Assembly: GCA_963920525.1 (NCBI GenBank)
Contig: OY986439.1
Location: 213,928,000 to 213,991,999, forward strand
Reading direction: 5' to 3'
Length of the DNA stretch: 64,000 nucleotides
DNA from: Dichetophora obliterata
Taxonomy: Eukaryota; Arthropoda; Insecta; Diptera; Sciomyzidae
In this document: positions 9,974 through 23,207 of the stretch, piece after piece
Layout: each line of letters opens with the position of its first letter
Position numbering within the stretch: position 1 is the stretch's first letter
Translations under genes and position numbers: made by a program
Notes under the pieces: model-generated
Told to the model about the DNA's origin: nothing
The model's input: the letters and a program-made list of their open reading frames with translations, nothing else
Databases searched by the model: none

Positions 9974-12329
9974 TAGGTCGGCCTTTCTAGTCTATAACTA
10001 TATTGTGGAAAAATGTGAAATTAAAGGACAGGAACAACAAAGGGCTGGAAATGCTTGCCGAGGTTAAGGCATAACACTAGCCTCGGTTAAAGCAATTCAA
10101 ATTGTCTTTCACGGTTGTTTCGCCTAATCAATAATTCACGTATGGTTCCATAAATTCCTCTAAATTAATCTATCCCTTTCTTTTCAGGTCAAAGACCAAA
10201 CCTTATTTGTATAAAGCGAATGCCTTGGTTCTTTAATCTTTACAAATCTTATACATTAATAGGCAAACATCAAATGTTGTCGTACACTTTTTCGATATTA
10301 ATTTTAGAATAAGGGCAATAAAACTTATATCATTCGAAAGGTACTGTGCCCTATATGTGCAGAATCATTTTAAATGTATGACCTCTGATCCGAAATATTG
10401 ACGTTGACAGTGTGTATTATTTCTAATAAGGAATCTCAGGGCTAAGGAGAGGTAGAATGTTCTATAGAACTTGTAGAATTGTTGTAGATGTAAGAATATA
10501 ATGTAAGAGGAAATTTTAGACATTGATAAGGTGTGCAAAAAATACTTCCGACATATTGCGCCATCTCTAACGGATACCCTACACTAAGCATTTTTTTATG
10601 TTAAAAGTGTGAATATTAGGGTGGGGCGATTTGAACATTTAAATGGGCGTTTCGCGTTACTGATTCTTGGGATTGTACTGAGCAAAAAAGTCCAGTAGAC
10701 CATACGTCTACGGTGAAAATCGAGCTTCCAGATTTTGACTTGCAGTTTTTTCTCAGACTTTTGTCACGTTTTTTTTTTTGGATATTTTGGCCTGTAACAG
10801 CCAAACCATTGATATTTTCGATCCAATACTAAGACAAAATTCTACAGCTTTAAAAATAATTTCTGTGAAAAAAATTTTCAAATATTTATGTTTTAAGCCA
10901 TTTCGTTATATATAAAAATAGGCGTAGGAGAAACAGTTCTTCCGTTTTTCTGAACCGATTTTGATAATTTTTTAAATAAATTAGAGCAGGGAGAAGAAGT
11001 TCACCGAATAGTTATGTGACCTTTGACCTGAAATATGAGCATTGAAAGAATATTTCTAAAGTAAAACCTAAACTATAAGAAATGGAAGAACATGGCGTAG
11101 GAGGAAATTTTAGATATTAATACAATGTAGGAAAAACATTTTTCACTATCTCTTACGGATACCCTACAATAAACATTTTTTATAGTACATTTTTTATTTT
11201 ACAAATAGTCAATTTTGAAAAATTTTGATATAAAAGTTATGACGATATCTCAAAAACTGTTGCTTTCTCTCGAAACTTAAGATTTTCTTAGTACAACAAA
11301 TTTTCTTAATGCAAATTCAATGCCTCAGAATGAGAAAAGCTATTGAAATTTCAAAAAGTTGGTCGAATTTCGACCACAGGCGATACTAGTAAAAATAAAA
11401 AAGGTATATCTTTAAACTGCAAGATTGGAAGACATTCAAAAGTTAAAATATGTATTTTAACATAACTTCTGCTATGCACTTTTCCGCTTTTAAGGTCGTT
11501 GATATCTCAGAAAAACTGACGACTCCGCAAAGAATTAGCAAAAGACTCGCTTAAAAAATAAATAAAATATTTGTCTTCATATTTTGAAACAATTCAAATT
11601 CAACTTTAAGCCTGTTTCCTTAAAAAAATAAAGCCATAAGCCATAAAAACTTATTTTATGTGTAAAGGAGAGGTCTGTAGGTTTAATATAATTTTAGTTT
11701 CAGTCGCTAAAATGTGGAAAAATAAACATTTTGGATCGGTGAATATACTATTGGAAAGCTAATATCACCAGCTAACATCAGTGTTAATTTAAATGATTAA
11801 AATATCTGCTTTTAAGCAAAACGTTGGTTCGCACACCTAAAATGTTTATATAAAAAAGACGATTAAAAAGTGCATAATTTAGGATTTTTATTGTGTATTC
11901 GATATTTAGGGGTTTTTTTTTTAATTGAACTTGAAAAATATTAAAAATCTAATAAGGAAGTACGTTTGGGTCGTATTTAAAATACCTTAAGAGTTGTGTT
12001 GAAATGTATTGAACAGTTTGAATACTTTATTATTTTGATGACGTCACTTTTATGGGGTGTGTTTCTGTTTTTTATTTGATTTAAAGTTACACTAATTTAG
12101 AAGAATAATTTGGCTAATTTTTTGAAAAATGCAATGTCATCACCAGTTATAAAAAACTGCCTGATAACAAATTCGTACATACGACGACTTAGCAAAGACT
12201 CAAACCAAAACCTTTTATCTGGTTCGCAAAAAGTTAAATTCGTACTTTTTGCAAATTTAACTTTTGCTATAAATTTAACTCCTACTACGAATTTTAGTCA
12301 TGGTATTAGGTTTTGATGATAAAATTCTA
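9974..12329. other. Unclassified AT-rich DNA with a diverged internal repeat
   Basis: Sequence at about 10380-10600 (GACCTCTGATCCGAAATATT, then AGAGGAAATTTTAGA, then ACGGATACCCTACA) recurs in the same orientation and order at about 11020-11185, with considerable divergence. This may be an old element with direct repeats or a degraded tandem duplication. Nothing coding is recognised. Confidence 0.45.
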
Positions 12330-13060
12330 ATACACGCTATGTTATTGATACCACGTAATCAATGATATACACGTAATGAATGCACCTTTCGAACAATATA
12401 TGATTCATTCGTGCACCTTAAAGAGTTTTACCTAAAAAAATTTCTGAAAAAGTAGTAATGGTGCTAGAGTAGCTTCATTGTACTAACTTTTAATAAAAAA
12501 AATACTAAGATCAAAAATACGAACTTGAAATGTTTGGCATACCATTGCAACAGTTATTGATGCACCTTCCCCAAGAATTATATATGCAAGATTACGCCAT
12601 GCGCATGTCCACTCGCTTTGTGAGCAAGTGCATGTGACGTCAGAAATGAAAGAGAAGAGAGTGTCAAGCTGACTGAAAAAAACCTAGTAAAAATTTTCAA
12701 TAGGGGTATTCGATTAAAAATCTCCTTATTTTCTTATAAAATCTTGGATTTTTTAAATTTAAATGAAATTATATTTTATTGGTTTATTTTGAGAGCAGTT
12801 TGACTGTTACTTTGTTTGTATTTCGTTTGTTTCCCGATAAGCCAATCAGATTCATTTGCTTAGTTTCGTTTGTTGTGTATGGTTTTTTTTGTGTGGATGT
12901 ATTTTCACATGTGTCGTAGGCTGCACAGTAGATTTCCATTTCTGCGCACTTATGGCGGGATCTTTTATAAATTGATCTTGCACCTTCCCAACGATATATG
13001 CTTCATTCGTACACCCTCAAGATAAGAATCATGCTATAACGTGGGAAAGGTGCAAAAAGT
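12330..13060. repeat. Cluster of dispersed TGCACCTT-type repeats
   Basis: A motif like TGCACCTTCCCAACGATATA followed by TTCATTCGTGCACC appears near 12385, 12560 and 12978 in direct orientation. An inverted partial copy (GGGAAAGGTGCAAAAAG) lies near 13044. The cluster abuts the Tc1 element. Its nature is unknown. Confidence 0.4.
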
Positions 13061-13679
13061 ATATTTTAATGGTATGCATAAGATATCAAAATTATATTTT
13101 TGACATTAGGATTTCATTTAAATGTTTTGGGGAAGTATTTCAAAAAACCGATTACGGTTTTACGAGAGACAGTCGTTCGAGTTTGTTTATTTTCACACCA
13201 AATATTTCCTTTTACAAAAAACTTTGTGTACAAAATTTTATTATTCAAAGTTTAAGTTTACTATTTATTGCCAGTCTTTATATGGGACGCTACACAGTGC
13301 GTTGCTTTGTCAAGCGAAGTGTACGTGTGTTCATGTATGTACCAATATACACTATCGGACAAAATAAAGTGCAAATATTGCTTTACCTTAACAATTGTGC
13401 TTTCTGAAACACATCATTGAATGGGAATTTGTCAGAAGCTTTATATTTATAAAAAAATTTACCGTTTCTCATGTGCTGCTAAGGTTATGCCCTTAACAAG
13501 TTGTGTCGTGAAGTTTTTGGACGAACAAAATAAAGTGCAAAGTGTGCTATTCCAAAGAACACGCGCAATATTTTCATACTTTTTATTATTTTGCCATAAA
13601 AATTTTAAGGTAACATATGTTGTATAGTATACAAAACCAAATAATGATATAAATTATTGAAAGGTATTGGACGATTCAT

Positions 13680-14702
13680 AATGAAACCATTAACAAAGGA
13701 TGTCAAGGTTTTGCTGGTACAGAACCGAAAGGATGGCATTGAATATAAGAACTGGCCGCAAAATATAAAATGTCTATATCCAGAACAAGAAAAATTATCG
13801 AAAAGCAGAGAATTTTGGGATAAACTGAAAGTTTAAAGAAATCGTAGAAAACGGAAGACGTCTGTGCAGGATGACAGACAAATATTGATCCTTGCAAAGA
13901 AAAAGCCACTTAATTCTGGCTTAATTCTGGCAAGAGAAATTAGAGAAATTAGAAATCTTTAAATTTAAATATATCGTCTCGTACAGTGCAAAGAAGGTTG
14001 AACGAGAAAAGAATAAAGAACTTCTATGCAAAGAAAAAGCCTCTTTTGCGCGCCGCAAACATTAAAAAACGACTTGACTTTGCAAAGAAGTATTTGAATA
14101 TGCCCAAAACGTTCTGGAATCGCATTATTTGGTGTGATGAGTCCAAATTTGTATTAAAAAATGCAAAAAGCTGTAAGCGGGTTTGGTGTAAGCCCTCCCA
14201 GAGACTTAATCTGAAAAACGTAACAACCACTGTAAAACATGGAGGAGGCTCCCTTATGGTATGGGGTTGTTTTTCTCTAGTAGGTGGGTGAACTCGTTAA
14301 AATAGATGTAAAAATGACTGGCGAGCACTATGTGAATATTTTGAAAGACAATCTTGTGAAATCCGCCGAAAAAATTAACTTGGGTGATTTTATATTTCAA
14401 CAAGATAATGATCCCAAGCACACGAGTAAGATTGCAACGCAGTATTTTCTTCAAAATAACATCGAAAAATTGGAATGTCCTCCTCAGTCTCCGGATTTGA
14501 ATCCGATTGCGCATTTGTGGACGATTTTAAATGATCACATTTCATTTGACTCACGAAAAAATATTAAATCGTTTTGGGAGAATATGTAGCAAGGATGATA
14601 TGGGAGGAAATATCCAAGGAAACTTTGAAAAATTTAGTTGCAAGTATTCCAAAAAGATTAGCAGTAGTAATAGCAAATAAAGGAGGACATACAAAGTACT
14701 AA
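13680..14702 (+). pseudogene. Inactivated Tc1 (DD34E-type) transposase
   Basis: Starting at the ATG at 13680, the copy is split over several frames. A damaged N-terminal DNA-binding part ends in RNRRKRKTSVQDDRQ. Two good blocks follow, 13986-14291 and 14284-14589, out of frame with each other near 14285. Catalytic Asp 1 is in WCDESKF (codon 14136) and catalytic Asp 2 in FQQDNDPKHTS (codon 14404). Exactly 34 residues later, where Glu is required, the codon at 14509-14511 is GCG, giving DLNPIAHLW with Ala. The C terminus runs to KGGHTKY and a stop at 14700-14702, a typical Tc1 ending. The frameshifts and the Glu-to-Ala change each abolish activity. Confidence 0.9.
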
Positions 14703-14720
14703 CCAAGTCTTAAAACTTAA

Positions 14721-15119
14721 GGCCCAACCAAAATAGACGTTTTGCTCCGTAACGAGTAAAAACGTAAGTGTTCGGTTAAATGCATTTTAATGCTGTTACC
14801 CAAAATGAGCAAACGTAACTGAACGAAACTAAACGAAACAGTTTGACAAGACTTATTATTCCGTAAGAACCAAACTGCTAGCGTAGCAACTCATCAACAA
14901 CAGCTGTGCAGAGTGCGTTTTTATTTTATTTTCATCAATTTGTTTCAATTTCGCCATTATTTCACTCATTTTTCAAAAATCTTTATTAAAAATTACAAAA
15001 TGCACAATATAAATAAATAAAAAATCGATTGCCTACTGATCAGCTGTTTCAGACGAGTTGAGCAAATCGTTTCATTTTGGTTTAAATTCGTAAACATCCG
15101 TAACGAGTGCAGACGGGCC
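14721..15119. repeat. MITE nested in the Tc1 element
   Basis: It lies between the transposase stop and the inner right repeat of the Tc1 element. The ends are GGCCC and GGGCC, flanked by TAA on the left and TTA on the right. The subterminal parts show imperfect inverted similarity (CCAAAATGA and GAAACAG on both sides). A TWA target and GGCC ends fit PIF/Harbinger-like MITEs, but the evidence is thin. Confidence 0.45.
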
Positions 15120-15391
15120 TTTACTCATTTTGTAGCTTTTTTCCTATCTTTGGATTCAAAATGTAGTTTTGCACTTTATGTTTTCCAATATAATTTGATT
15201 TTATAATAATTTTCTACTTTTTCTAACTATTTTAAAATCTGAAATATAATTTTTATTTTTTTTTTCTGTAACTTATTTCGATGTATTACAACTGTTTGTA
15301 CCTTTTGAAAAAAATAAACATACAAACATCAAGCTATTTTTACAACTTGGATATATTTTTATTTCTTTGCACTTTATTTTGTTCGATAGTG

Positions 15392-16007
15392 TATATGCAT
15401 GTGTAGCAATTAATTTTCTTATTCCAGGACTGCAAAGGAAATGCAGAAAATAATTAGTTTTGCGCTGTTTGAAAATTCTTTCACAGCATACTTTTTGGCG
15501 TCAATAGCTTATTGGTTCTCTTTTGATATAGCAAATCACATTTCAATGCCTCGAAAAGGCATTAATTAGTAAGATTTGATATTTTATATTCAAAAATTCA
15601 CTAAAGAATTTTATTAACATTTTTTTTTAAATTTTGCATGGGCGAAAAATTTCTGAACATACTTTTTTGGTTGAATATATTTAACTTCTTTCGAAATCTG
15701 CTTTGAAATCTGGAAAAACTTTGAATATACTTGAGATCAATAGCAGCTGATATCCTCCTCCTCACACATACACCACAAATATTGCGCACTTTGTCAATGG
15801 TTATAGCTTGCTATGAGCAATAAATGCATGCAGCGGCACAAAGCTGTGTCAAGAAAGTGCAAAGAACCCTGGATAAACGCGACTGACAACAATTTAATAA
15901 ACACACCGAATGCGGCAAGACTATTGAGCATGAGTGCGTGGGGGTGTGTGTGTATAAAAAATGTTGCCCTGCACATCTCGCATGTACACAATGCATTGGC
16001 CGCTACG
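15392..16007. other. Unclassified DNA between transposons
   Basis: No gene or repeat end is recognised. The part around 15810-16000 has higher GC and contains GT/CA-rich sequence. The overlapping short frames there look fortuitous. Confidence 0.4.
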
Positions 16008-18422
16008 CAGTGGCGGATCCAGACACTCCATTTGGGGGGAATCCAAAAAATGTGACTTCGTAGCAGGGTTGCCACAGAGAAAAAAGTGTTTCTACAGAAT
16101 TTCTATAAAAATTACCAATATGGCAAATAATTTACCATATTTTTTTATGTGAAAGTAAATAAGAGATATATATAAATATATTTTAAATTTAAAAAAAAAA
16201 TCATATTAAAGTTTGTTCTAAATGACCTTGTTATTTATTATGTTGATTTTTAATGATTTAAATTCAAATTCTAACTGGTTGATAGTTTAAATTAGCACGG
16301 CCGAAATTGCAATAAAATCAGCCAGTGGTTTTTTCCTTTTCATATTGAAAAAACTTTATTGTTGTTGTTTCTTGGGAAAGATTCGTTAGAACAATTAATT
16401 GTTCTAACTTTGACCTTAAGCTCAAAAAACGATTTAAAACTATCAAACAAGTAGAATTTTTATTTAAAATCAAGTATGATTTAAACTATCAAACATGTAG
16501 AATTTGCATTTAAATCATATAAAATCAAGATAAAAATTAATATTTATTACACATTCAATTTATAAGAAAAAAATAAACGGAAGTAAACGAATACAATACG
16601 ATAAAAAACATTTCAATATTAAAATCATTTTTTTTAATGACTTTGCCATTCACATTAAAAAAAATTATTAATACAACTTTTTTTAATACTTTAATAGCTT
16701 GGTATTAAATATAAATAGGAACTAATTGCATACTATGAATTATAAAGTTTGAGTATTTTAAGTACAATAAAAGTTTAATCTAAAAATCATTTTTTTTTCA
16801 ACCACACATAATGACGCTTATTTTTTACTCCGCAAAGTTCTTTGGATAGCATAATGATATTACTGGTTCCAAAATGTAACTTGTTTCGAAGCTTCGTGTT
16901 ATTTAATGCAAATTCAGAAACTTTCCTTTGCTGCAGCCGAGCTGTAAAGCAGCGACACCAACTTAAAATCAAAATCTGTTAAATCCTGAAAACAGCTTTC
17001 TCCCATGAGGTTTTTTTAATATAGGAATAATTTACTTTTAGCTAAAAAATTCTTTCACACCTGAAACTTATGTATGTATAAAGGGCTTCTTATTTCAAAT
17101 CTGAAATAATTAATGGCCGCTTTCATCTGGTTTAGAAGTTATAGGGGCCCAAAGTTTAAACAGTTTTTTTATTTTATATATTTTAGATATTTTCCGCGGG
17201 ATTTTTGAAACCAAAACCCAACCATTTCCTACTTCCAGTGAAAATCAGGAAAAGGAATATTTTACGTGAGTTTTTTAAACCCCCTCGCCGCTCAAGCCAA
17301 AAAAACTATTCCATTCCATGAAATGCCTTCTTAAAGTTCTCCTGAAAAACACCTGCTAGAATTCTAGAATAGAACATATAATTTTTTAAACCCCCAACAA
17401 AACCCAAACACTTCTCATTTCAAACACCAAAATCGAGAGAAAATCAGGAAAACGGATATTTTTCGTGGGATTTTTTAATTTCATTCCATGAAATGCCTTC
17501 TTAAAGTTCTTATGGAAAACATCTGCTAGAATAATTTCATTGATGGACTCAAAAAATCTTCCATTGGAAAAATGCTGGGGGGACTTCTTGAGAAAGACCA
17601 AGGAAAGCATTCCTCCCAATGACATGCATATGTTAAAGGAATGCCTCCTGGGTATGAAAGTTGAAGGGATGGAATTCAATATTTTACCTTCTTTTGGAAG
17701 CACTTTTTTTTGCTGGGTACTGGCAATAACTGACGCAGATTGAACAATTTGTGCCAAACAAGATATGTGAGCCTTTTTCTTGATGCAAAAAATAGAGATT
17801 TCAGTCAGTTATTTCAGTATAAGCGATTGAAAAAATATTCTTTTTTACAAACGTAAATAAAAAAATTTTCGAAAATTCCTTGATTTATATTGAAATAAAA
17901 AATGCGTTTCAAAAATTTTTGACTAATGAACCATAAAAAACCTATTATGAAAAAAAATTTTGGTGGCAAATATAGTATGGAATGCCCCATATTCATAATT
18001 ATTTATTGAAGATCTTGAACTTTTTTTAAAAAAATTTGCTTGAACAAAAAAAATTTACCAAAACGATAAAGAATTTACCATTTCACCAAGTCAAAAATGT
18101 TCTACTAAAATGCTAATATTTTAAAAAAATTTAACTAAAAATAAAATTTCGGTGTATAAAAATGCAAATGTCATAATGAAAATTTTATAAAGCAAGTTCT
18201 TTCAATCTTTCTTCTTTTGTCGTAGAATATGTTTCAAATAGTGATCTATCAAATAAATATATTTAAGTTTAAAATCATTCATTCATCCGATAGTTTTTTT
18301 TATTCGACAGTTTTTTCATTTGCACTTCGTTTGTTTAGCTTCAACTGATTGAACGAATTTTGAGTACAGCAAATTTTACTGGAAAAGCACGTTTAGCAAC
18401 ACTGATTGGTTTGTGTTTAAAT

Positions 18423-19740
18423 CAGGGACCGAAAATAACAGTTATTTTTAAAATTTTAGAGAAAAAAATCATTATGTAAAAATCACTGCACAAAAGAAGT
18501 TTTAACATCAAAATATTTGCTTATCCTCTCTACTATTAAAAAATATGAAGAGTTTAATATGTTTAAGTGTTTGTTTTTGCATCACAAAATAAAACTTATT
18601 TTTTAGTTTTATTTTTTCGCTCACAAATAATAGTAATCTTTTAAGTTTTATTTTTTCCTCACAAAATAAAAATTATTTTCGAGTTTTACTTTTACTCTCA
18701 CAAATAACAGTTATTTTTTTGAGTTTTATTTTTTTCCCCAAAAAAAAATTTAGATTTAAATTTTATTTTTTCCCTCACAAATAACAGTTATTTTTGAAGT
18801 TGTTTTTTTCCTCAAAAAACAATTTATTTTTGAGTTTTATTTTTTCCCTCACATATAACAGTTATTTTTTAAGTTTTATTATATTTTTGCACTCAAAATA
18901 AAACTTATTTTTTTAGTTTTATTTTTTCCTTCACAAATAAAGGTTAAGTTCCATGTTTTAAATCGCAAAAAAACTTTGAGCTATATTCAAGTTATAACTT
19001 TTCAATCTAGCCATTTTTAACTATTTTGTATTTCATTAAAAAGCATTTGTGAGGGAAACACTTCTGAGGGAAAAAATAAAACTAAAAATATTATAGTTAT
19101 AAGTAAGAAAAAAAAATCGAAAATAACAGTACTATTCAGACAAATTAATAATTGTTAACCAGTACTTTTTATATTTCTATATGTTTGTTGTTTTCAAAAC
19201 AAAATTTGAAGCACAAAAAACAAAATTTTTGAATTAAATTGTCAATAACTAAAATGCAGTTGACAATTTTTATCAAAATTTATTATTTTTGAGCTTCAAA
19301 TTTTGTTTTGAAATCAAAAAATTGCAATACATTAAAATATTCAAAATACTGGTTCACAATTTGTTAATTTGCCAGAATAGGGCTGTAAGTCTTATTTTGT
19401 GAGGAAAAAATAAATCTTAAAAAAGAAACTAATATTTGTGAGGGAAAAAATAAAACTTAAAAATAAGTTTTATTTTGTGAGGAAAAAATAAAACTTAAAA
19501 AATAACTGTTATTTGTGAGGGGAAAGAAAAGTAAAACTCGAAAATAACTTTTATTTTGTGAGGAAAAAAGAAAACTATTATAAGTGAAGGAAAAAATAAA
19601 ACTCAAAAATAAGTTTTATTTTGTGAGCAGAACAAAAAACTTAAAATTTAACTATTATTACTAAGCAGAAAAATAATAGTTGAAAAATAACTATTACTTA
19701 AGGATTTTTTTAATAAAACTTATTACAGTTACGGTCCCTG
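18423..19740. mobile_element. hAT-type foldback element with perfect 8-bp TSD
   Basis: The ends are CAGGGACCG and CGGTCCCTG. The target duplication GTTTAAAT is perfect at 18415-18422 and 19741-19748. The arms are made of many short repeated modules such as AAATAAAACTTA and AATAACAGTTATTT joined by CCTCACA/TGTGAGG, in opposite orientation on the two sides. Each side could form a long hairpin. A MITE (19127-19385) occupies the centre. No coding capacity. Such structures resemble foldback elements with internally amplified arms. Confidence 0.88.
19127..19385. repeat. MITE copy in the loop of the hAT foldback
   Basis: It is about 259 bp and clearly homologous to 28536-28804. Shared landmarks include ATCAAAATTTATTATTTTTG, TTTCAAAACAAAATT and the right end AGAATAGGGCTG. 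The left end is more decayed than in the other copy. Confidence 0.75.
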
Positions 19741-21349
19741 GTTTAAATGAAAATTATAATAAAATTACACTAGTTAATAGCTATTTAGAGGTTTTTTAAG
19801 TCGAATGAATGAATACCAGAATTTATAGCAAAAACATTATTGATAGTTCCTTGCACTAGCTACTATTATTATAATTTGAATAAATGAATAATTTATTCGA
19901 TAGTCAAAATCGTACAACAATTCTTTGTTCTAGTTAATATTTTTTTATTCGAAAGATTGAGTACATTATTCGATAGTTACATTATTCGACAGTTTCCTGC
20001 ACTATTTACTATTTCTTTCAAGTAAAAGAATGAACGAAATATTCGAACGAATTGTTCAATAGTTGAAAGTATTCGTTTGTTAACTGTCGATAGTTGAAAT
20101 CATTCGATAGTGTCCATCACTATTTTCAATTATGTCTTAGTTCCTGAGAAAATTCAGTTTCTCCATTTAAAGGCAATGTTATTGAAATTTCAAAAAGACT
20201 TTAAAGAAAAGGACACTTCAGCATCGCAGCAGTTTGATGAGTATATAGTAGGGTGTCTTGAAGTTTATGGGAAAATAAAATGTAATACAAAATAATTATA
20301 TGAAAAATTAGGTAAAAAAAAAATAAATAACCAATTTGAGAACCTCCTCCTTTTTGAAGTCGGTTAAAAAGCACACTCAATTTCTGAACCTTTGGGTTGA
20401 AAAACTAAGATACCCTGAATTCGAGGAAAATCGTTTGCCTCTAGCCACTGGAAATGCCGATGGACTTGACTCCAATTTTTTTTTAACTTGGGATAAACAC
20501 ATTATGAATTTAATAATTCTTATTAACTTATTTAATCGATAGATCTTCACAAGACCTTTTCGTCAAAATAAAACAATATTTTCGCAATTTTGAGAGATTT
20601 CCGAAAAAAAGATTAGACGAGAAGCAAATGACTGAACAAATCAAAATTTGTGGTTTGTTTCCAGCTAAAAAAATGAACTCTCTGCGATGCGAAAATGAAC
20701 TTCGAGCGCAATCAAAATTTTGATGACGCTCAAGACCAGAATCAATCAAAGTGAATAACAAAAGGTGATGAATTTCATCATTTGATGCTTGTCTGAATTC
20801 TGCCATTGGGAAAAAACTATGATTTTTTAATTTTTAAGCACTAGTTATGAATGCCAAACAAATTTTTTTTACTGAATCAAGTCTCTCCTTGATACTCAAT
20901 TGCCACAAATAGTTTAGGTTAGTTTGCAAGTGTTTTAAAAATGACGATCAAATATATAAAAAAAACCATTTTTAAAAACAAATTCCAGTGGCTTGAGACG
21001 GACTCAAACGATTTTCCTGAAATTCAGGATATCTTGATTTTCAAAAATGAGCCGGCCGGGTGTATAGCATCACATGATTCATACATTTCTTTTCTGACAT
21101 TTCATCTAAATGCCCTCGAGATTATTTAGGAACACCGAAGTTTTTTACATCTTTTGTAGACAATGTAATATTTTCCAGGTAACAGAATAAGGATACACTA
21201 CTAAAAATTAATATAAATCCAAAGTTGTTGTGGAAAATCAACTTGTTAAGTCCTTTATAAAAAGTTGAATATAAAAAGGAATATAAAAAGCAATTTCAAG
21301 AAGCTTTGGGGGCGATCGCCCCAGCGTGGATCCACACTTGGCGCTACTG

Positions 21350-22498
21350 TACGTTGATTGAGTAAGTGTTTTATTCTGCTGCTTCGTAGCTATGCTTACA
21401 CTTTATTCTCCTCCTTTTTTTATTTTCGAAAAATATGTATTTGTGTGTGAGGAATTTTAATTAGGAGTTTATCGATATGACACCGCATCGTATGAAGTCG
21501 TTTGACGATGTGACACACTCACGCATGCATGGATTATGTTATTTATGTGCAGTATTAGGTTGAGGGTGTACGTTAGTTACAACACATTTAAAGCAGAATT
21601 TTCAAAGTTTTCACATATTAAATTTAGAACGAAAATTTTAATTCAAAAATTTTACCTGCTACGGAGCAGTTAATTTTTTTTTTTAATTGTTAATTGTTGA
21701 ATTTTAGGGTGCAATGCTCTGTTATAGTAAAAAAAAAACATATATAAAATTGTTTGTCCGAAAGCAATATATGGTTTATAGCTATTTTTGAGGTTGAATT
21801 AAGCTTTTGAGCGATACTTGTTGTTCACGATCTTTTTAAGTCTAGTAAGAAGCAACATTACCAAAAGATTTTGAAAATAGATTTTATCTATCCTTATCCT
21901 TTTCCATATCCTTGGCAATAAGCAACTAAATTTCCAATATCAACAATTATTTTTTCACAAGAAATAGTAACATTATTTCTGTACCATCACTGTATGAACT
22001 TTGCTATATGATTTGTTGTTAACTTGAAGAAGTGCACAATTCTTGCTCGTTATATTAGGATCTTATCAGTTATAGCCTGGGTTTAATTGGGCTTAAATAT
22101 ATAAGTATAGTGCCTGGATTTTAAGATGAAGAGCAACATAAGTAAAATTAATTTACAAAAAGTACGAGTTTTGAACCTTTGCATCACAGTGTGCAATTGA
22201 GGTTTTTAATTAAAAATTCTCTTAGTACAAATTTTGTAAAATAGAATTTTGAAGTCTTAATAAATAAGGACAAAGTTTCCAGACAAGCTCAAAAAAGAAT
22301 CCTCAAAACTTTTTGGAAAATAATGAGATACCTCTTTCCCATACATGTTTACAATTTCAGTTTATAAGAAAATTTTGGGAAATTTCTAGATTTTTTTTAG
22401 GAGCAATACATCTTATAGGTTTGTAAATATTAAAGATTTAAATATAACTAATTAAGGATTTTCGTTTGAAGTGTAAAAAATTATTAACCAATCTTATG
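21350..22498. other. AT-rich DNA, no feature seen
   Basis: I find no coding sequence and no paired repeat ends. Confidence 0.4.
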
Positions 22499-22720
22499 CT
22501 TGGTTCTCACTATGTCATTTTCAGTGGTCAGTTGTTGTCAATCAAATTGAAAATAACAACATGTTGTCATTTTTTCTAACTTTGTCAATCTTGGAAAATT
22601 AAAAACAAATAAGTTATTAAATGGAGCTGCTATGCAGAAAATGTTCTAGAGTTTTATTAAGGTGATATTTCACGTGGCATACTTTTGTGTCGCCATAAAA
22701 ATGACATAGTGAAACCCAAG
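22499..22720. repeat. 222-bp MITE
   Basis: The left end CTTGGTTCTCACTATGTCAT and the reverse complement of the right end CTTGGGTTTCACTATGTCAT form about 23-bp terminal repeats. TATG flanks both sides (22495-22498 and 22721-22724), which could be a 4-bp target duplication. Confidence 0.7.
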
Positions 22721-23207
22721 TATGAATAAGTGTCTTAGAGAGCAACATCAAAAAGAAATGCTTGAAAGTGGAATCTTATTTTTCAAACAATACTCTTGAA
22801 CGCCTAATAAAAAAGCTATAATTTGCAACAATTTTTGACAGAAGTTTAATAGAAACCAATTGCTTATTTCTAAGAATCACAGTTCCAGTTTGTGGGAATG
22901 ACAATTTTTATAAGTTTTAAGCGGCATAGCGGCAACGACAACTTTTTAAGTTTGTTAGGGAACAATAATAGATTTCTGTAAAATTTGGAAAATTTAAATT
23001 TATGCTCTACGAGAGCTTGCACAAAGTGTTTATAAAGTTAAGTTATTTCTATACATATTTTGCCACAAAAATTTAATCAGACTCAATAAATAAGACACTG
23101 CTTTCAAAATTTTCGTAAATGAGCAATAATATTGAAGATAGATTTGCTAAAAATTCAATAACTTTTGTAGTGCCATAAGCTATAGAGCAATTTTATTTTA
23201 TTTCTTA

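Larger units (their letters stand above)
13350..15391 (+). mobile_element. Tc1-family transposon with IR/DR termini
   Basis: The ends are CACTATCGGACAAAATAAAG and its complement, flanked by TA at 13348-13349 and 15392-15393. The outer repeat motif (ACAAAATAAAGTGCAAA) recurs in the same orientation as an inner copy at about 13519-13544. An inverted inner copy lies at about 15167-15187. This gives the IR/DR layout known from several Tc1-like groups. The element is 2042 bp, longer than a typical Tc1, partly because a 399-bp MITE sits at 14721-15119. Its transposase gene (13680-14702) is broken. Confidence 0.9.
16008..21349. mobile_element. Candidate decayed hAT element holding other insertions
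   Basis: The left end reads CAGTGGCGGATCCAGACAC. The reverse complement of the right end reads CAGTAGCGCCAAGTGTGGAT. Both look like terminal repeats of the common insect hAT group with CAGTGGCG and GGATCCA, and both are followed by a G-rich stretch. The 8 bp outside the two ends do not match, so the ends might belong to different copies. Short open frames (for example 20110-20295 and 20336-20542, plus strand) could be transposase debris, but I cannot recognise a domain. The interval also contains the foldback at 18423-19740. Confidence 0.4.

Noticed and set aside
10380..11185. LTR pair
   Set aside because: The direct similarity is patchy, there are no TG/CA ends, primer-binding site or polyprotein between the copies.
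17386..17757. 123-codon minus-strand frame as a gene
   Set aside because: No domain recognised, overlapped by another frame on the other strand, and located inside probable transposon debris.
16066..18404. hAT element with CAGGGTTGCCA and TAGCAACACTG ends
   Set aside because: The terminal similarity stops after about 11 bases and the flanking octamers do not match.
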